Source: Molossus alvarezi (taxonomy: Eukaryota > Chordata > Mammalia > Chiroptera > Molossidae). From it: DNA of 64,000 nucleotides. The DNA lies in NCBI GenBank assembly GCA_037176705.1, contig CM073889.1, positions 53,995,596 to 54,059,595 on the forward strand, given 5' to 3'. Both the position numbers and the translations under genes were made by a program. Shown here in pieces: positions 24,554 to 36,739 of this stretch (position 1 is its first letter; every line of letters begins with the position of its first letter). Below the pieces are notes generated by a model. The model was not told where the DNA came from. It searched no databases and worked only from the letters and a program-made list of their open reading frames with translations.

Positions 24554-24600
24554 ACACTGGTGTTCTGTTCTGCAGATTATGTGTTAGAACAGTTGAGGAA
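24554..24600 (+). repeat. Internal degenerate motif B (reference copy U13)
   Basis: cactggtgttctgttctgca followed by gattatgtgttagaac and agttgaggaa. The first half matches motif A and the second half matches motif C, linking the two. Confidence 0.55.
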
Positions 24601-24710
24601 AGTATTGATTCAAGGTAATGTGGCAACCTAACGTTTGCCTATGCCCTTAGACATACTTCTCACCAGAGATCGTTTCTAGGAGCGTTTATACACACCAAAC
24701 CGATTCCAAA

Positions 24711-24750
24711 AGAACTGTGTTAGAACTCTGCAGTTCAGTTGAGGAAACTC
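24711..24750 (+). repeat. Internal degenerate motif C (reference copy U13)
   Basis: gaactgtgttagaactctgc followed by agttcagttgaggaaactc. It shares tgtgttagaac and cagttgaggaaa with motif B, with about 12 extra bases (tctgcagttcag) between the two blocks. Confidence 0.5.
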
Positions 24751-25145
24751 ACTTCCATGAAGCCTAGAGCGTGAGGCTTCTCCAACCATAAGCTGTTTTG
24801 GTTAAGTACCTAAGAAATGTCTGTTTGTTAAGGTGTAATCACACGAAAACCTAGCAGTGCACGTTTCTTTCTCTTGTTCCCTACACACAATTACAAGACT
24901 TGCTGGTGCAGTCTCAGATATCCTGAATTATGGGAAAAACTCTGTGAGAGCCAGGGGCAACATTCATTGGTGGCATGTTTAAACTTGGGAAATTGAGTAC
25001 CTTTGCAAGGAAAGTGTGTAGATACATGTTCTAGTAGGAAACTGATGGAATGATTGAATATTTCCATTTTGGGTCAGGAAATGCACAGATCTTGGCAAGA
25101 GTCATGTGAAACACTTGAATATAGACACTCTCCTCGTGGTGTGGA

Positions 25146-27076
25146 GAGATCCAGTCTTCTCCTGGAAAGAACAACTAGGACAGGGCACACTGATGTGTAG
25201 AATCAAAAGTTATCCCCTTTTGTGTTCTGTGTTGGTAATGGTTTCCAAGATTGCACAGTTTTCTACAACATTTCTCAAGGCGATACTTGGAATAAGTATG
25301 GTTTCTTCTGTAGCAGTTTGTTTCGCCTAATTCTTAGAACAGTGAACCAACCTAGGGTCTAGAATGAAATAATGGAAAGATTGATAACTACTGGTGTTAC
25401 ACATGTGCCATTCTTGAAACAAAGCAACTGAACACATCTAAAGTGATGTAGTTTAAACATTTGATGTGTACATCCAAGGAGAAATACATGAATGTGAAGA
25501 CACTGACAATACCATGGGTGTTTCACATTGCATTTCTCTGTGAGTTAGAACAAGAGGAGGGTTCTGGAGAAAAGGCACTTGTACAGTTGACCTGGGTATC
25601 AATTTCAATTAGCTACCCACAAATTACGCCCGGTTTGCGCGGCACAGTTTGCATTAGAGAGTTATCCAGTGTTGCATGTAAATGCAGCTGACTGCCTTCT
25701 TTCCTATACGACAAGAAAGTCAATTTGTACGAGAAGAAGAGGTAACTTTTCAACATACTACTTTTCTTCCTTGGATATGAGTTGTTTGCCTGGAAGAGTC
25801 TACAAAGCATCTGGATACCAAATACAGGCTGCGCTGCAGAAATGAAACATTTTGGTTAGAGCAGTGTTCAGGTCGTGGAAATCTATACCCTATTCAGTTC
25901 TACACACATTCTCTCCATGCGTTACCAAATGAATCAGAGTCATGCCATGGATCCACGATACATTTCACTGTTTGTGCCGATTTCCACATCAACATAAGGT
26001 GTAGATACTGTTTTCTGCAGAGAATTGAATGTAAACCCTTGTCCTCAGTGTGAAATGCTGGAATTATCCCGTGGAAATGAATGATAACTCCCGAACTTAT
26101 GCTTAACGTACCCTGTGACAAATTCAACCTATTTCTTGATATCTGACAGAATCATCTCCATTATAACAAGGATTCCAAAGAGTTTCAGGCCTTTGAACAA
26201 TGGTCCTGGATTCACATGTTTCAAGAGTATTTCCCAGAAGAACCTATGAAAATACAGTGGATAATCAAAGGTGTGCATCACTGGTGTTCTTTCTCTGCAG
26301 AATTATATAATTACATTCAGTTCAAGAGCAGCATGGAAACCTCAATATGGTGTAGTGGCAATTGGACTGTTCAGTGGCTCTCTGTCCTAAAAACAGTGTT
26401 CCCATTGACTAACTTCTTCACATACTGTCTAAATATGGTGAAGAAGTTTCTTGGGCTATACCCACTTCACAAAACATGGAACCAACACTGGTGTTCTGTT
26501 CTGCAGATTATGTGTTAGAACAGTTGAGGAAAGTATTGATTCAAGGTAATGTGGCAACCTAACGTTTGCCTATGCCCTTAGACATACTTCTCACCAGAGA
26601 TCGTTTCTAGGAGCGTTTATACACACCAAACCGATTCCAAAAGAACTGTGTTAGAACTCTGCAGTTCAGTTGAGGAAACTCACTTCCATGAAGCCTAGAG
26701 CGTGAGGCTTCTCCAACCATAAGCTGTTTTGGTTAAGTACCTAAGAAATGTCTGTTTGTTAAGGTGTAATCACACGAAAACCTAGCAGTGCACGTTTCTT
26801 TCTCTTGTTCCCTACACACAATTACAAGACTTGCTGGTGCAGTCTCAGATATCCTGAATTATGGGAAAAACTCTGTGAGAGCCAGGGGCAACATTCATTG
26901 GTGGCATGTTTAAACTTGGGAAATTGAGTACCTTTGCAAGGAAAGTGTGTAGATACATGTTCTAGTAGGAAACTGATGGAATGATTGAATATTTCCATTT
27001 TGGGTCAGGAAATGCACAGATCTTGGCAAGAGTCATGTGAAACACTTGAATATAGACACTCTCCTCGTGGTGTGGA
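25146..27076 (+). repeat. Satellite unit U14 (1,931 bp), homogenised group
   Basis: Same allele set as U13, at an exact 1,931-base offset. I noticed only a few differences: gcattagagag near 25651, and the ctggatacc variant near 25810. Confidence 0.96.
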
Positions 27077-29005
27077 GATATCCAGTCTTCTCCTGGAAAG
27101 AACAACTAGGACAGGGCACACTGATGTGTAGAATCAAAAGTTATCCCCTTTTGTGTTCTGTGTTGGTAATGGTTTCCAAGATTGCACAGTTTTCTACAAC
27201 ATTTCTCAAGGCGATACTTGGAATAAGTATGGTTTCTTCTGTAGCAGTTTGTTTCGCCTAATTCTTAGAACAGTGAACCAACCTAGGGTCTAGAATGAAA
27301 TAATGGAAAGATTGATAACTACTGGTGTTACACATGTGCCATTCTTGAAACAAAGCCACTGAACACATCTAAAGTGATGTAGTTTAAACATTTGATGTGT
27401 ACATCCAAGGAGAAATACATGAATGTGAAGACACTGACAATACCATGGGTGTTTCACATTGCATTTCTCTGTGAGTTAGAACAAGAGGAGGGTTCTGGAG
27501 AAAAGGCACTTGTACAGTTGACCTGGGTATCAATTTCAATTAGCTACCCACAAATTACGCCCGGTTTGCGCGGCACAGTTTGCATTGGAGAGTTATCCAG
27601 TGTTGCATGTAAATGCAGCTGACTGCCTTCTTTCCTATACGACAAGAAAGTCAATTTGTACGAGAAGAAGAGGTAACTTTTCAACATACTACTTTTCTTC
27701 CTTGGATATGAGTTGTTTGCCTGGAAGAGTCTACAAAGCATCTGGATACCAAATACAGGCTGCGCTGCAGAAATGAAACATTTTGGTTAGAGCAGTGTTC
27801 AGGTCGTGGAAATCTATACCCTATTCAGTTCTACACACATTCTCTCCATGCGTTACCAAATGAATCAGAGTCATGCCATGGATCCACGATACATTTCACT
27901 GTTTGTGCCGATTTCCACATCAACATAAGGTGTAGATACTGTTTTCTGCAGAGAATTGAATGTAAACCCTTGTCCTCAGTGTGAAATGCTGGAATTATCC
28001 CGTGGAAATGAATGATAACTCCCGAACTTATGCTTAACGTACCCTGTGACAAATTCAACCTATTTCTTGATATCTGACAGAATCATCTCCATTATAACAA
28101 AGATTCCAAAGAGTTTCAGGCCTTTGAACAATGGTCCTGGATTCACATGTTTCAAGAGTATTTCCCAGAAGAACCTATGAAAATACAGTGGATAATCAAA
28201 GGTGTGCATCACTGGTGTTCTTTCTCTGCAGAATTATATAATTACATTCAGTTCAAGAGCAGCATGGAAACCTCAATATGGTGTAGTGGCAATTGGACTG
28301 TTCAGTGGCTCTCTGTCCTAAAAACAGTGTTCCCATTGACTAACTTCTTCACATACTGTCTAAATATGGTGAAGAAGTTTCTTGGGCTATACCCACTTCA
28401 CAAAACATGGAACCAACACTGGTGTTCTGTTCTGCAGATTATGTGTTAGAACAGTTGAGGAAAGTATTGATTCAAGGTAATGTGGCAACCTAACGTTTGC
28501 CTATGCCCTTAGACATACTTCTCACCAGATCGTTTCTAGGAGCGTTTATACACACCAAACCGATTCCAAAAGAACTGTGTTAGAACTCTGCAGTTCAGTT
28601 GAGGAAACTCACTTCCATGAAGCCTAGAGCGTGAGGCTTCTCCAACCATAAGCTGTTTTGGTTAAGTACCTAAGAAATGTCTGTTTGTTAAGGTGTAATC
28701 ACACGAAAACCTAGCAGTGCACGTTTCTTTCTCTTGTTCCCTACACACAATTACAAGACTTGCTGGTGCAGTCTCAGATATCCTGAATTATGGGAAAAAC
28801 TCTGTGAGAGCCAGGGGCAACATTCATTGGTGGCATGTTTAAACTTGGGAAATTGAGTACCTTTGCAAGGAAAGTGTGTAGATACATGTTCTAGTAGGAA
28901 ACTGATGGAATGATTGAATATTTCCATTTTGGGTCAGGAAATGCACAGATCTTGGCAACAGTCATGTGAAACACTTGAATATACACACTCTCCTCGTGGT
29001 GTGGA
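27077..29005 (+). repeat. Satellite unit U15 (1,929 bp), homogenised group
   Basis: Same allele set as U13 and U14 with a private 2-bp loss (caccagatcg near 28522). Other private changes are gatatccag at the unit start, caaagccactg near 27351 and acaaagattcc near 28097. Confidence 0.96.
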
Positions 29006-30935
29006 GAGATCCAGTCTTCTCCTGGAAAGAACAACTAGGACAGGGCACACTGATGTGTAGAATCAAAAGTTATCCCCTTTTGTGTTCTGTGTTGGTAATG
29101 GTTTCCAAGATTGCACAGTTTTCTACAACATTTCTCAAGGCGATACTTGGAATAAGTATGGTTTCTTCTGTAGCAGTTTGTTTCGCCTAATTCTTAGAAC
29201 AGTGAACCAACCTAGGGTCTAGAATGAAATAATGGAAAGATTGATAACTACTGGTGTTACACATGTGCCATTCTTGAAACAAAGCAACTGAACACATCTA
29301 AAGTGATGTAGTTTAAACATTTGATGTGTACATCCAAGGAGAAATACATGAATGTGAAGACACTGACAATACCATGGGTGTTTCACATTGCATTTCTCTG
29401 TGAGTTAGAACAAGAGGAGGGTTCTGGAGAAAAGGCACTTGTACAGTTGACCTGGGTATCAATTTCAATTAGCTACCCACAAATTACGCCCGGTTTGCGC
29501 GGCACAGTTTGCATTGGAGAGTTATCCAGTGTTGCATGTAAATGCAGCTGACTGCCTTCTTTCCTATACGACAAGAAAGTCAATTTGTACGAGAAGAAGA
29601 GGTAACTTTTCAACATACTACTTTTCTTCCTTGGATATGAGTTGTTTGCCTGGAAGAGTCTACAAAGCATCTGGATACCAAATACAGGCTGCGCTGCAGA
29701 AATGAAACATTTTGGTTAGAGCAGTGTTCAGGTCGTGGAAATCTATACCCTATTCAGTTCTACACACATTCTCTCCATGCGTTACCAAATGAATCAGAGT
29801 CATGCCATGGATCCACGATACATTTCACTGTTTGTGCCGATTTCCACATCAACATAAGGTGTAGATACTGTTTTCTGCAGAGAATTGAATGTAAACCCTT
29901 GTCCTCAGTGTGAAATGCTGGAATTATCCCGTGGAAATGAATGATAACTCCCGAACTTATGCTTAAAATACCCTGTGACAAATTCAACCTATTTCTTGAT
30001 ATCTGACAGAATCATCTCCATTATAACAAGGATTCCAAAGAGTTTCAGGCCTTTGAACAATGGTCCTGGATTTCATGTTTCAAGAGTATTTCCCAGAAGA
30101 ACCTATGAAAATACAGTGGATAATCAAAGGTGTGCATCACTGGTGTTCTTTCTCTGCAGAATTATATAATTACATTCAGTTCAAGAGCAGCATGGAAACC
30201 TCAATATGGTGTAGTGGCAATTGGACTGTTCAGTGGCTCTCTGTCCTAAAAACAGTGTTCCCATTGACTAACTTCTTCACATACTGTCTAAATATGGTGA
30301 AGAAGATTCTTGGGCTATACCCACTTCACAAAACATGGAACCAACACTGGTGTTCTGTTCTGCAGATTATGTGTTAGAACAGTTGAGGAAAGTATTGATT
30401 CAAGGTAATGTGGCAACCTAACGTTTGCCTATGCCCTTAGACATACTTCTCACCAGAGATCGTTTCTAGGAGCGTTTATACACACCAAACCGATTCCAAA
30501 CGAACTGTGTTAAAACTCTGCAGTTCAGTTGAGGAAACTCACTTCCATGAAGCCTAGAGCGTGAGGCTTCTCCAACCATAAGCTGTTTTGGTTAAGCACC
30601 TAAGAAATGTCTGTTTGTTAAGGTGTAATCACACGAAAACCTAGCAGTGCACGTTTCTTTCTCTTGTTCCCTACACACAATTACAAGACTTGCTGGTGCA
30701 GTCTCAGATATCCTGAATTATGGGCAAAACTCTGTGAGAGCCAGGGGCAACATTCATTGGTGGCATGTTTAAACTTGGGAAATTGAGTACCTTTGCAAGG
30801 AAAGTGTGTAGATACATGTTCTAGTAGGAAACTGATGGAATGATTGAATATTTCCATTTTGGGTCAGGAAATGCACAGATCTTGGCAACAGTCATGTGAA
30901 ACACTTGAATATACACACTCTCCTCGTGGTGTGGA
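29006..30935 (+). repeat. Satellite unit U16 (1,930 bp)
   Basis: The 5' half matches U13-U15 (del4, delC865, cacatcaacat). It then leaves the group, with cttaaaatacc near 29963 and gaagattcttgg. Private changes are a 1-bp loss in ctggatttcatg near 30066, ttaaaactctg near 30510 and taagcaccta near 30594. Confidence 0.95.
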
Positions 30936-32867
30936 GAGATCCAGTCTTCTCCTGGAAAGAACAACTAGGACAGGGCACACTGATGTGTAGAATCAAAAGT
31001 TATCCCCTTTTGTGTTCTGTGTTGGTAATGGTTTCCAAGATTGCACAGTTTTCTACAACATTTCTCAAGGCGATACTTGGAATAAGTATGGTTTCTTCTG
31101 TAGCAGTTTGTTTCGCCTAATTCTTAGAACAGTGAACCAACCTAGGGTCTAGAATGAAATAATGGAAAGATTGATAACCACTGGTGTTACACATGTGCCA
31201 TTCTTGAAACAAAGCAACTGAACACATCTAAAGTGATGTAGTTTAAACATTTGATGTGTACATCCAAGGAGAAATATATGAATGTGAAGACACTGACAAT
31301 ACCATGGGTGTTTCACATTGCATTTCTCTGTGAGTTAGAACAAGAGGAGGGTTCTGGAGAAAAGGCACTTGTACAGTTGACCTGGGTATCAATTTGAATT
31401 AGCTACCCACAAATTATGCCCGGTTTGCGCGGCATAGTTTGCATTGGAGAGTTATCCAGTGTTGCATGTAAATGCAGCTGACTGCCTTCTTTCCTATACG
31501 ACAAGAAAGTCAATTTGTACGAGTAGAAGAGCTAACTTTTCAACATACTACTTTTCTTCCTTGGATATGAGTTGTTTGCCTGGAAGAGTCTACAAAGCAT
31601 CTGGATACCAAATACAGGCTGCGCTGCAGAAATGAAACATTTTGGTTAGAGCAGTGTTCAGGTCGTGGAAATCTATACCCTATTCAGTTCTACACACATT
31701 CTCTCCATGCGTTACCAAATGAATCAGAGTCATGCCATGGATCCACGATACATTTCACTGTTTGTGCCGATTTCCACATTAACATAAGGTGAGGATACCT
31801 GTTTTCTGCAGAGAATTGAATGTAAACCCTTGTCCTCAGTGTGAAATGCTGGAATTATCCCGTGGAAATGAATGATAACTCCCGAACTTATGCTTAAAGT
31901 ACCCTGTGACAAATTCAACCTATTTCTTGATATCTGACAGAATCATCTCCATTATAACAAGGATTCCAAAGAGTTTCAGGCCTTTGAACAATGGTCCTGG
32001 ATTCACATGTTTCAAGAGTATTTCCCAGAAGAACCTATGAAAATACAGTGGATAATCAAAGGTGTGCATCACTGGTGTTCTTTCTCTGCAGAATTATATA
32101 ATTACATTCAGTTCAAGAGCAGCATGGAAACCTCAATATGGTGTAGTGGCAATTGGACTGTTCAGTGGCTCTCTGTCCTAAAAACAGTGTTCCCATTGAC
32201 TAACTTCTTCACATACTGTCTAAATATGGTGAAGAAGATTCTTGGGCTATACCCACATCACAAAACATGGAACCAACACTGGTGTTCTGTTCTGCAGATT
32301 ATGTGTTAGAACAGTTGTGGAAAGTATTGATTCAAGGTAATTTGGCAACCTAACGTTTGCCTATGCCCTTAGACATACTTCTCACCAGAGATCGTTTCTA
32401 GGAGCGTTTATACACACCAAACCGATTCCAAACGAACTGTGTTAGAACTCTGCAGTTCAGTTGAGGAAACTCACTTCCATGAAGCCTAGAGAGTGAGGCT
32501 TCTCCAACCATAAGCTATTTTGGTTAAGTACCTAAGAAATGTCTGTTTGTTAAGGTGTAATCACACGAAAACCTAGCAGTGCACTTTTCTTTCTCTAGTT
32601 TCCTACACACAATTACAAGACTTGGTGGTGGAGTCTCAGATATCCTGAATTATGGGCAAAACTCTGTGAGAGCCAGGGGCAACATTCATTGGTGGCATGT
32701 TTAAACTTGGGAAATTGAGTACCTTTGCAAGGAAAGTTTGTAGATACATGTTCTAGTTGGAAACTGATGGAATGATTGAATATTTCCATTTTGGGTCAGG
32801 AAATGCACAGATCTTGGCAAGAGACATGTGAAACACTTGAATATAGACACTCTCCTCGTGGTGTGGA
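30936..32867 (+). repeat. Satellite unit U17 (1,932 bp), last del4 copy of the block
   Basis: The 5' part shares four rare variants with U12. It introduces gtgaggatacc (near 31789), seen again in U19 and U20. The last 600 bases are unusually divergent, with private changes at cagttgtgg (32313), agctattttgg (32513), ctctagtttcc (32594), cttggtggtggag (32621), aagtttgtag (32735), ctagttgg (32752) and gagacatg (32820). Confidence 0.95.
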
Positions 32868-34803
32868 GAGATCCAGTCTTCTCCTGGAAAGAAAAACTAG
32901 GACAGGGCACACTGATGTGTAGAATCAAAAGTTATCCCCTTTTGTGTTCTGTGTTGGTAATGGTTTCCAAGATTGCACAGTTTTCTACAACATTTCTCAA
33001 GGCGATACTTGGAAAAAGTATGGTTTCTTCTGTAGCAGTTTGTTTTGCCTAATTCTTAGTCAGAACAGTGAACCAACCTAGGGTCTAGAATGAAATAATG
33101 GAAAGATTGATAACTACTGGTGTTACACATGTGCCATTCTGGAAACAAAGCAACTGAACACATCTAAAGTGCTGTAGTTTAAACATTTGATGTGTACATC
33201 CAAGGAGAAATACATGAATGTGAAGACACTGACAATACCATGGGTGTTTCACATTGCATTTCTCTGTGAGTTAGAACAAGAGGAGGGTTCTGGAGAAAAG
33301 GCACTTGTACAGTTGACCTGGGTATCAATTTCAATTAGCTACCCACAAATTATGCCCGGTTTGAGCGGCATAGTTTGCATTGGAGAGTTAGCCAGTGTTG
33401 CATGTAAATGCAGCTGACTGCCTTCTTTCCTATACGACAAGAAAGTCAATTTGTACGAGAAGAAGAGGTAACTTTTCAACATACTACTTTTCTTCCTTGG
33501 ATATGAGTTGTTTGCCTGGAAGAGTCTACAAAGAATCTGGATACCAAATACAGGCTGCGCTGCAGAAATGAAACATTTTGGTTAGAGCAGTGTTCAGGTC
33601 GTGGAAATCTATACCCTATTCAGTTCTACACACATTCTCTCCATGCGTTACCAAATGAATCAGAGTCATGCCATGGATCCACGATACATTTCACTGTTTG
33701 TGCCGATTTCCACATTAACATAAGGTGTAGATACCTGTTTTCTGCAGAGAATTGAATGTAAACCCTTGTCCTCAGTATGAAATGCTGGAATTATCCCGTG
33801 GAAATGAATGATAACTCCCGAACTTATGCTTAAAATACCCTGTGACAAATTCAACCTATTTCTTGATATCTGACAGAATCATCTCCATGATAACAAGAAT
33901 TCCAAAGAGTTTCAGGCCTTTGAATAATGGTCCTGGATTCACATGTTTCAAGAGTATTTCCCAGAAGAACCTATGAAAATACAGTGGATAATCAAAGATG
34001 TGCATCACTGGTGTTCTTTCTCTGCAGAATTATATAATTACATTCAGTTCAAGAGCAGCATGGAAACCTCAATATGGTGTAGTGGCAATTGGACTGTTCA
34101 GTGGCTCTCTGTCCTAAAAACAGTGTTCCCATTGACTAACTTCTTCACATACTGTCTAAATATGGTGAAGAAGATTCTTGGGCTATACCCACTTCACAAA
34201 ACATGGAACCAACACTGGTGTTCTGTTCTGCAGATTATGTGTTAGAACAGTTGAGGAAAGTATTGATTCAAGGTAATGTGGCAACCTAACGTTTGCCTAT
34301 GCCCTTAGACATACTTCTCACCAGAGATCGTTTATAGGAGCGTTTATACACACCAAACCGATTCCAAACGAACTGTGTTAGAACTCTGCAGTTCAGTTGA
34401 GGAAACTCACTTCCATGAAGCCTAGAGAGTGAGGCTTCTCCAACCATAAGCTGTTTTGGTTAAGTACCTAAGAAATGTCTGTTTGTTAAGGTGTAATCAC
34501 ACGAAAACCTAGCAGTGCACGTTTCTTTCTCTTGTTCCCTACACACAATTACAAGACTTGCTGGTGCAGTCTCAGATATCCTGAATTATGGGCAAAACTC
34601 TGTGAGAGCCAGGGGCAACATTCATTGGTGGCATGTTTAAACTTGGGAAATTGAGTACCTTTGCAAGGAAAGTGTGTAGATACATGTTCTAGTAGGAAAC
34701 TGATGGAATGATTGAATATTTCCATTTTGGGTCAGGAAATGCACAGATCTTGGCAAGAGTCATGTGAAACACTTGAATATAGACACTCTCCTCGTGGTGT
34801 GGA
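32868..34803 (+). repeat. Satellite unit U18 (1,936 bp)
   Basis: Full length without del4. It carries ggaaaaagtatgg, gttttgcc, tctggaaac and tttgagcgg, variants that reappear only from U22 onward. Private changes include gaaaaactagg (32890), gtgctgtag (33170), gttagccag (33388), cagtatgaaat (33773), aagaattcc (33896) and caaagatgtg (33996). Confidence 0.95.
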
Positions 34804-36739
34804 GAGATCCAGTCTTCTCCTGGAAAGAACAACTAGGACAGGGCACACTGATGTGTATAATCAAAAGTTATCCCCTTTTGTGTTCTGTGTTGGTAATGGT
34901 TTCCAAGATTGCACAGTTTTCTACAACATTTCTCAAGGCGATACTTGGAATAAGTATGGTTTCTTCTGTAGCAGTTTGTTTCGCCTAATTCTTAGTCAGA
35001 ACAGTGAACCAACCTAGGGTCTAGAATGAAATAATGGAAAGATTGATAACTACTGGTGTTACACATGTGCCATTCTTGAAACAAAGCAACTGAACACATC
35101 TAAAGTGATGTAGTTTAAACATTTGATGTGTACATCCAAGGAGAAATACATGAATGTGAAGACACTGACAATACCATGGGTGTTTCACATTGCATTTCTC
35201 TGTGAGTTAGAACAAGAGGAGGGTTCTGGAGAAAAGGCACTTGTACAGTTGACCTGGGTATCAATTTCAATTAGCTACCCACAAATTACGCCCGGTTTGC
35301 TCGGCATAGTTTGCATTGGAGAGTTATCCAGTGTTGCATGTAAATGCAGCTGACTGCCTTCTTTCCTATACGACAAGAAAGTCAATTTGTACGAGAAGAA
35401 GAGGTAACTTTTCAACATACTACTTTTCTTCCTTGGATATGAGTTGTTTGCCTGGAAGAGTCTACAAAGCATCTCGATACCAAATACAGGCTGCGCTGCA
35501 GAAATGAAACATTTTGGTTAGAGCAGTGTTCAGGTCGTGGAAATCTATACCCTATTCAGTTCTACACACATTCTCTCAATGCGTTACCAAATGAATCAGA
35601 GTCATGCCATGGATCCACGACACATTTCACTGTTTGTGCCGATTTCCACATTAACATAAGGTGAGGATACCTGTTTTCTGCAGAGAATTGAATGTAAACC
35701 CTTGTCCTCAGTGTGAAATGCTGGAATTAGCCCGTGGAAATGAATGACAACTCCCGAACTTATGCTTAAAATACCCTGTGACAGATTCAACCTATTTCTT
35801 GATATCTGACAGAATCATCTCCATTATAACAAGGATTCCAAAGAGTTTCAGGCCTTTGAATAATGGTCCTGGATTCACATGTTTCAAGAGTATTTCCCAG
35901 AAGAACCTATGAAAATACAGTGGATAATCAAAGGTGTGCATCACTGGTGTTCTTTCTCTGCAGAATTATATAATTACATTCAGTTCAAGAGCAGCTTGGA
36001 AACCTCATTATGGTGTAGTGGCAATTGGACTGTTCAGTGGCTCTCTGTCCTAAAAACAGTGTTCCCATTGACTAACTTCTTCACATACTGTCTAAATATG
36101 GTGAAGAAGATTCTTGGGCTATACCCACTTCACAAAACATGGAACCAACACTGGTGTTCTGTTCTGCAGATTATGTGTTAGAACAGTTGAGGAAAGTATT
36201 GATTCAAGGTAATGTGGCAACCTAACGTTTGCCTATGCCCTTAGACATACTTCTCACCAGAGATCGTTTCTAGGAGCGTTTATACACACCAAACCGATTC
36301 CAAACGAACTGTGTTAGAACTCTGCAGTTCAGTTGAGGAAACTCACTTCCATGAAGCCTAGAGAGTGAAGCTTCTCCAACCATAAGCTGTTTTGGTTAAG
36401 TACCTAAGAAATGTCTGTTTGTTAAGGTGTAATCACACGAAAACCTAGCAGTGCACGTTTCTTTCTCTTGTTCCCTACACACAATTACAAGACTTGCTGG
36501 TGCAGTCTCAGATATCCTGAATTATGGGCAAAACTCTGTGAGAGCCAGGGGCAACATTCATTGGTGGCATGTTTAAACTTGGGAAATTGAGTACCTTTGC
36601 AAGGAAAGTGTGTAGATACATGTTCTAGTAGGAAACTGATGGAATGATTGAATATTTCCATTTTGGGTCAGGAAATGCACAGATCTTGGCCAGAGTCATG
36701 TGAAACACTTGAATATAGACACTCTCCTCGTGGTGTGGA
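34804..36739 (+). repeat. Satellite unit U19 (1,936 bp)
   Basis: Full length. With U20 it shares ctctcaatgcg, ccacgacacattt, gtgaggatacc, ggaattagcccg and gcagcttggaaacctcatta. Private changes are gtgtataatc (34854), gtgaagcttc (36366) and ggccagagtc (36688). Confidence 0.95.

Larger units (their letters stand above)
23215..25145 (+). repeat. Satellite unit U13 (1,931 bp), homogenised group
   Basis: del4 plus delC865, with cacatcaacat (near 24055), cttaacgtacc, gaagtttcttgg and atgggaaaaactc (near 24931). It is nearly identical to U14 and U15. I use it as the reference copy for internal motifs. Confidence 0.96.
23215..29005 (+). repeat. Homogenised single-unit run U13-U15
   Basis: Three successive copies carry the same rare combination: del4, delC865, cacatcaacat, cttaacgtacc, gaagtttcttgg and atgggaaaaactc. 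Their lengths are 1,931, 1,931 and 1,929. The run extends into the 5' half of U16. This is the signature of recent one-unit amplification. Confidence 0.9.
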
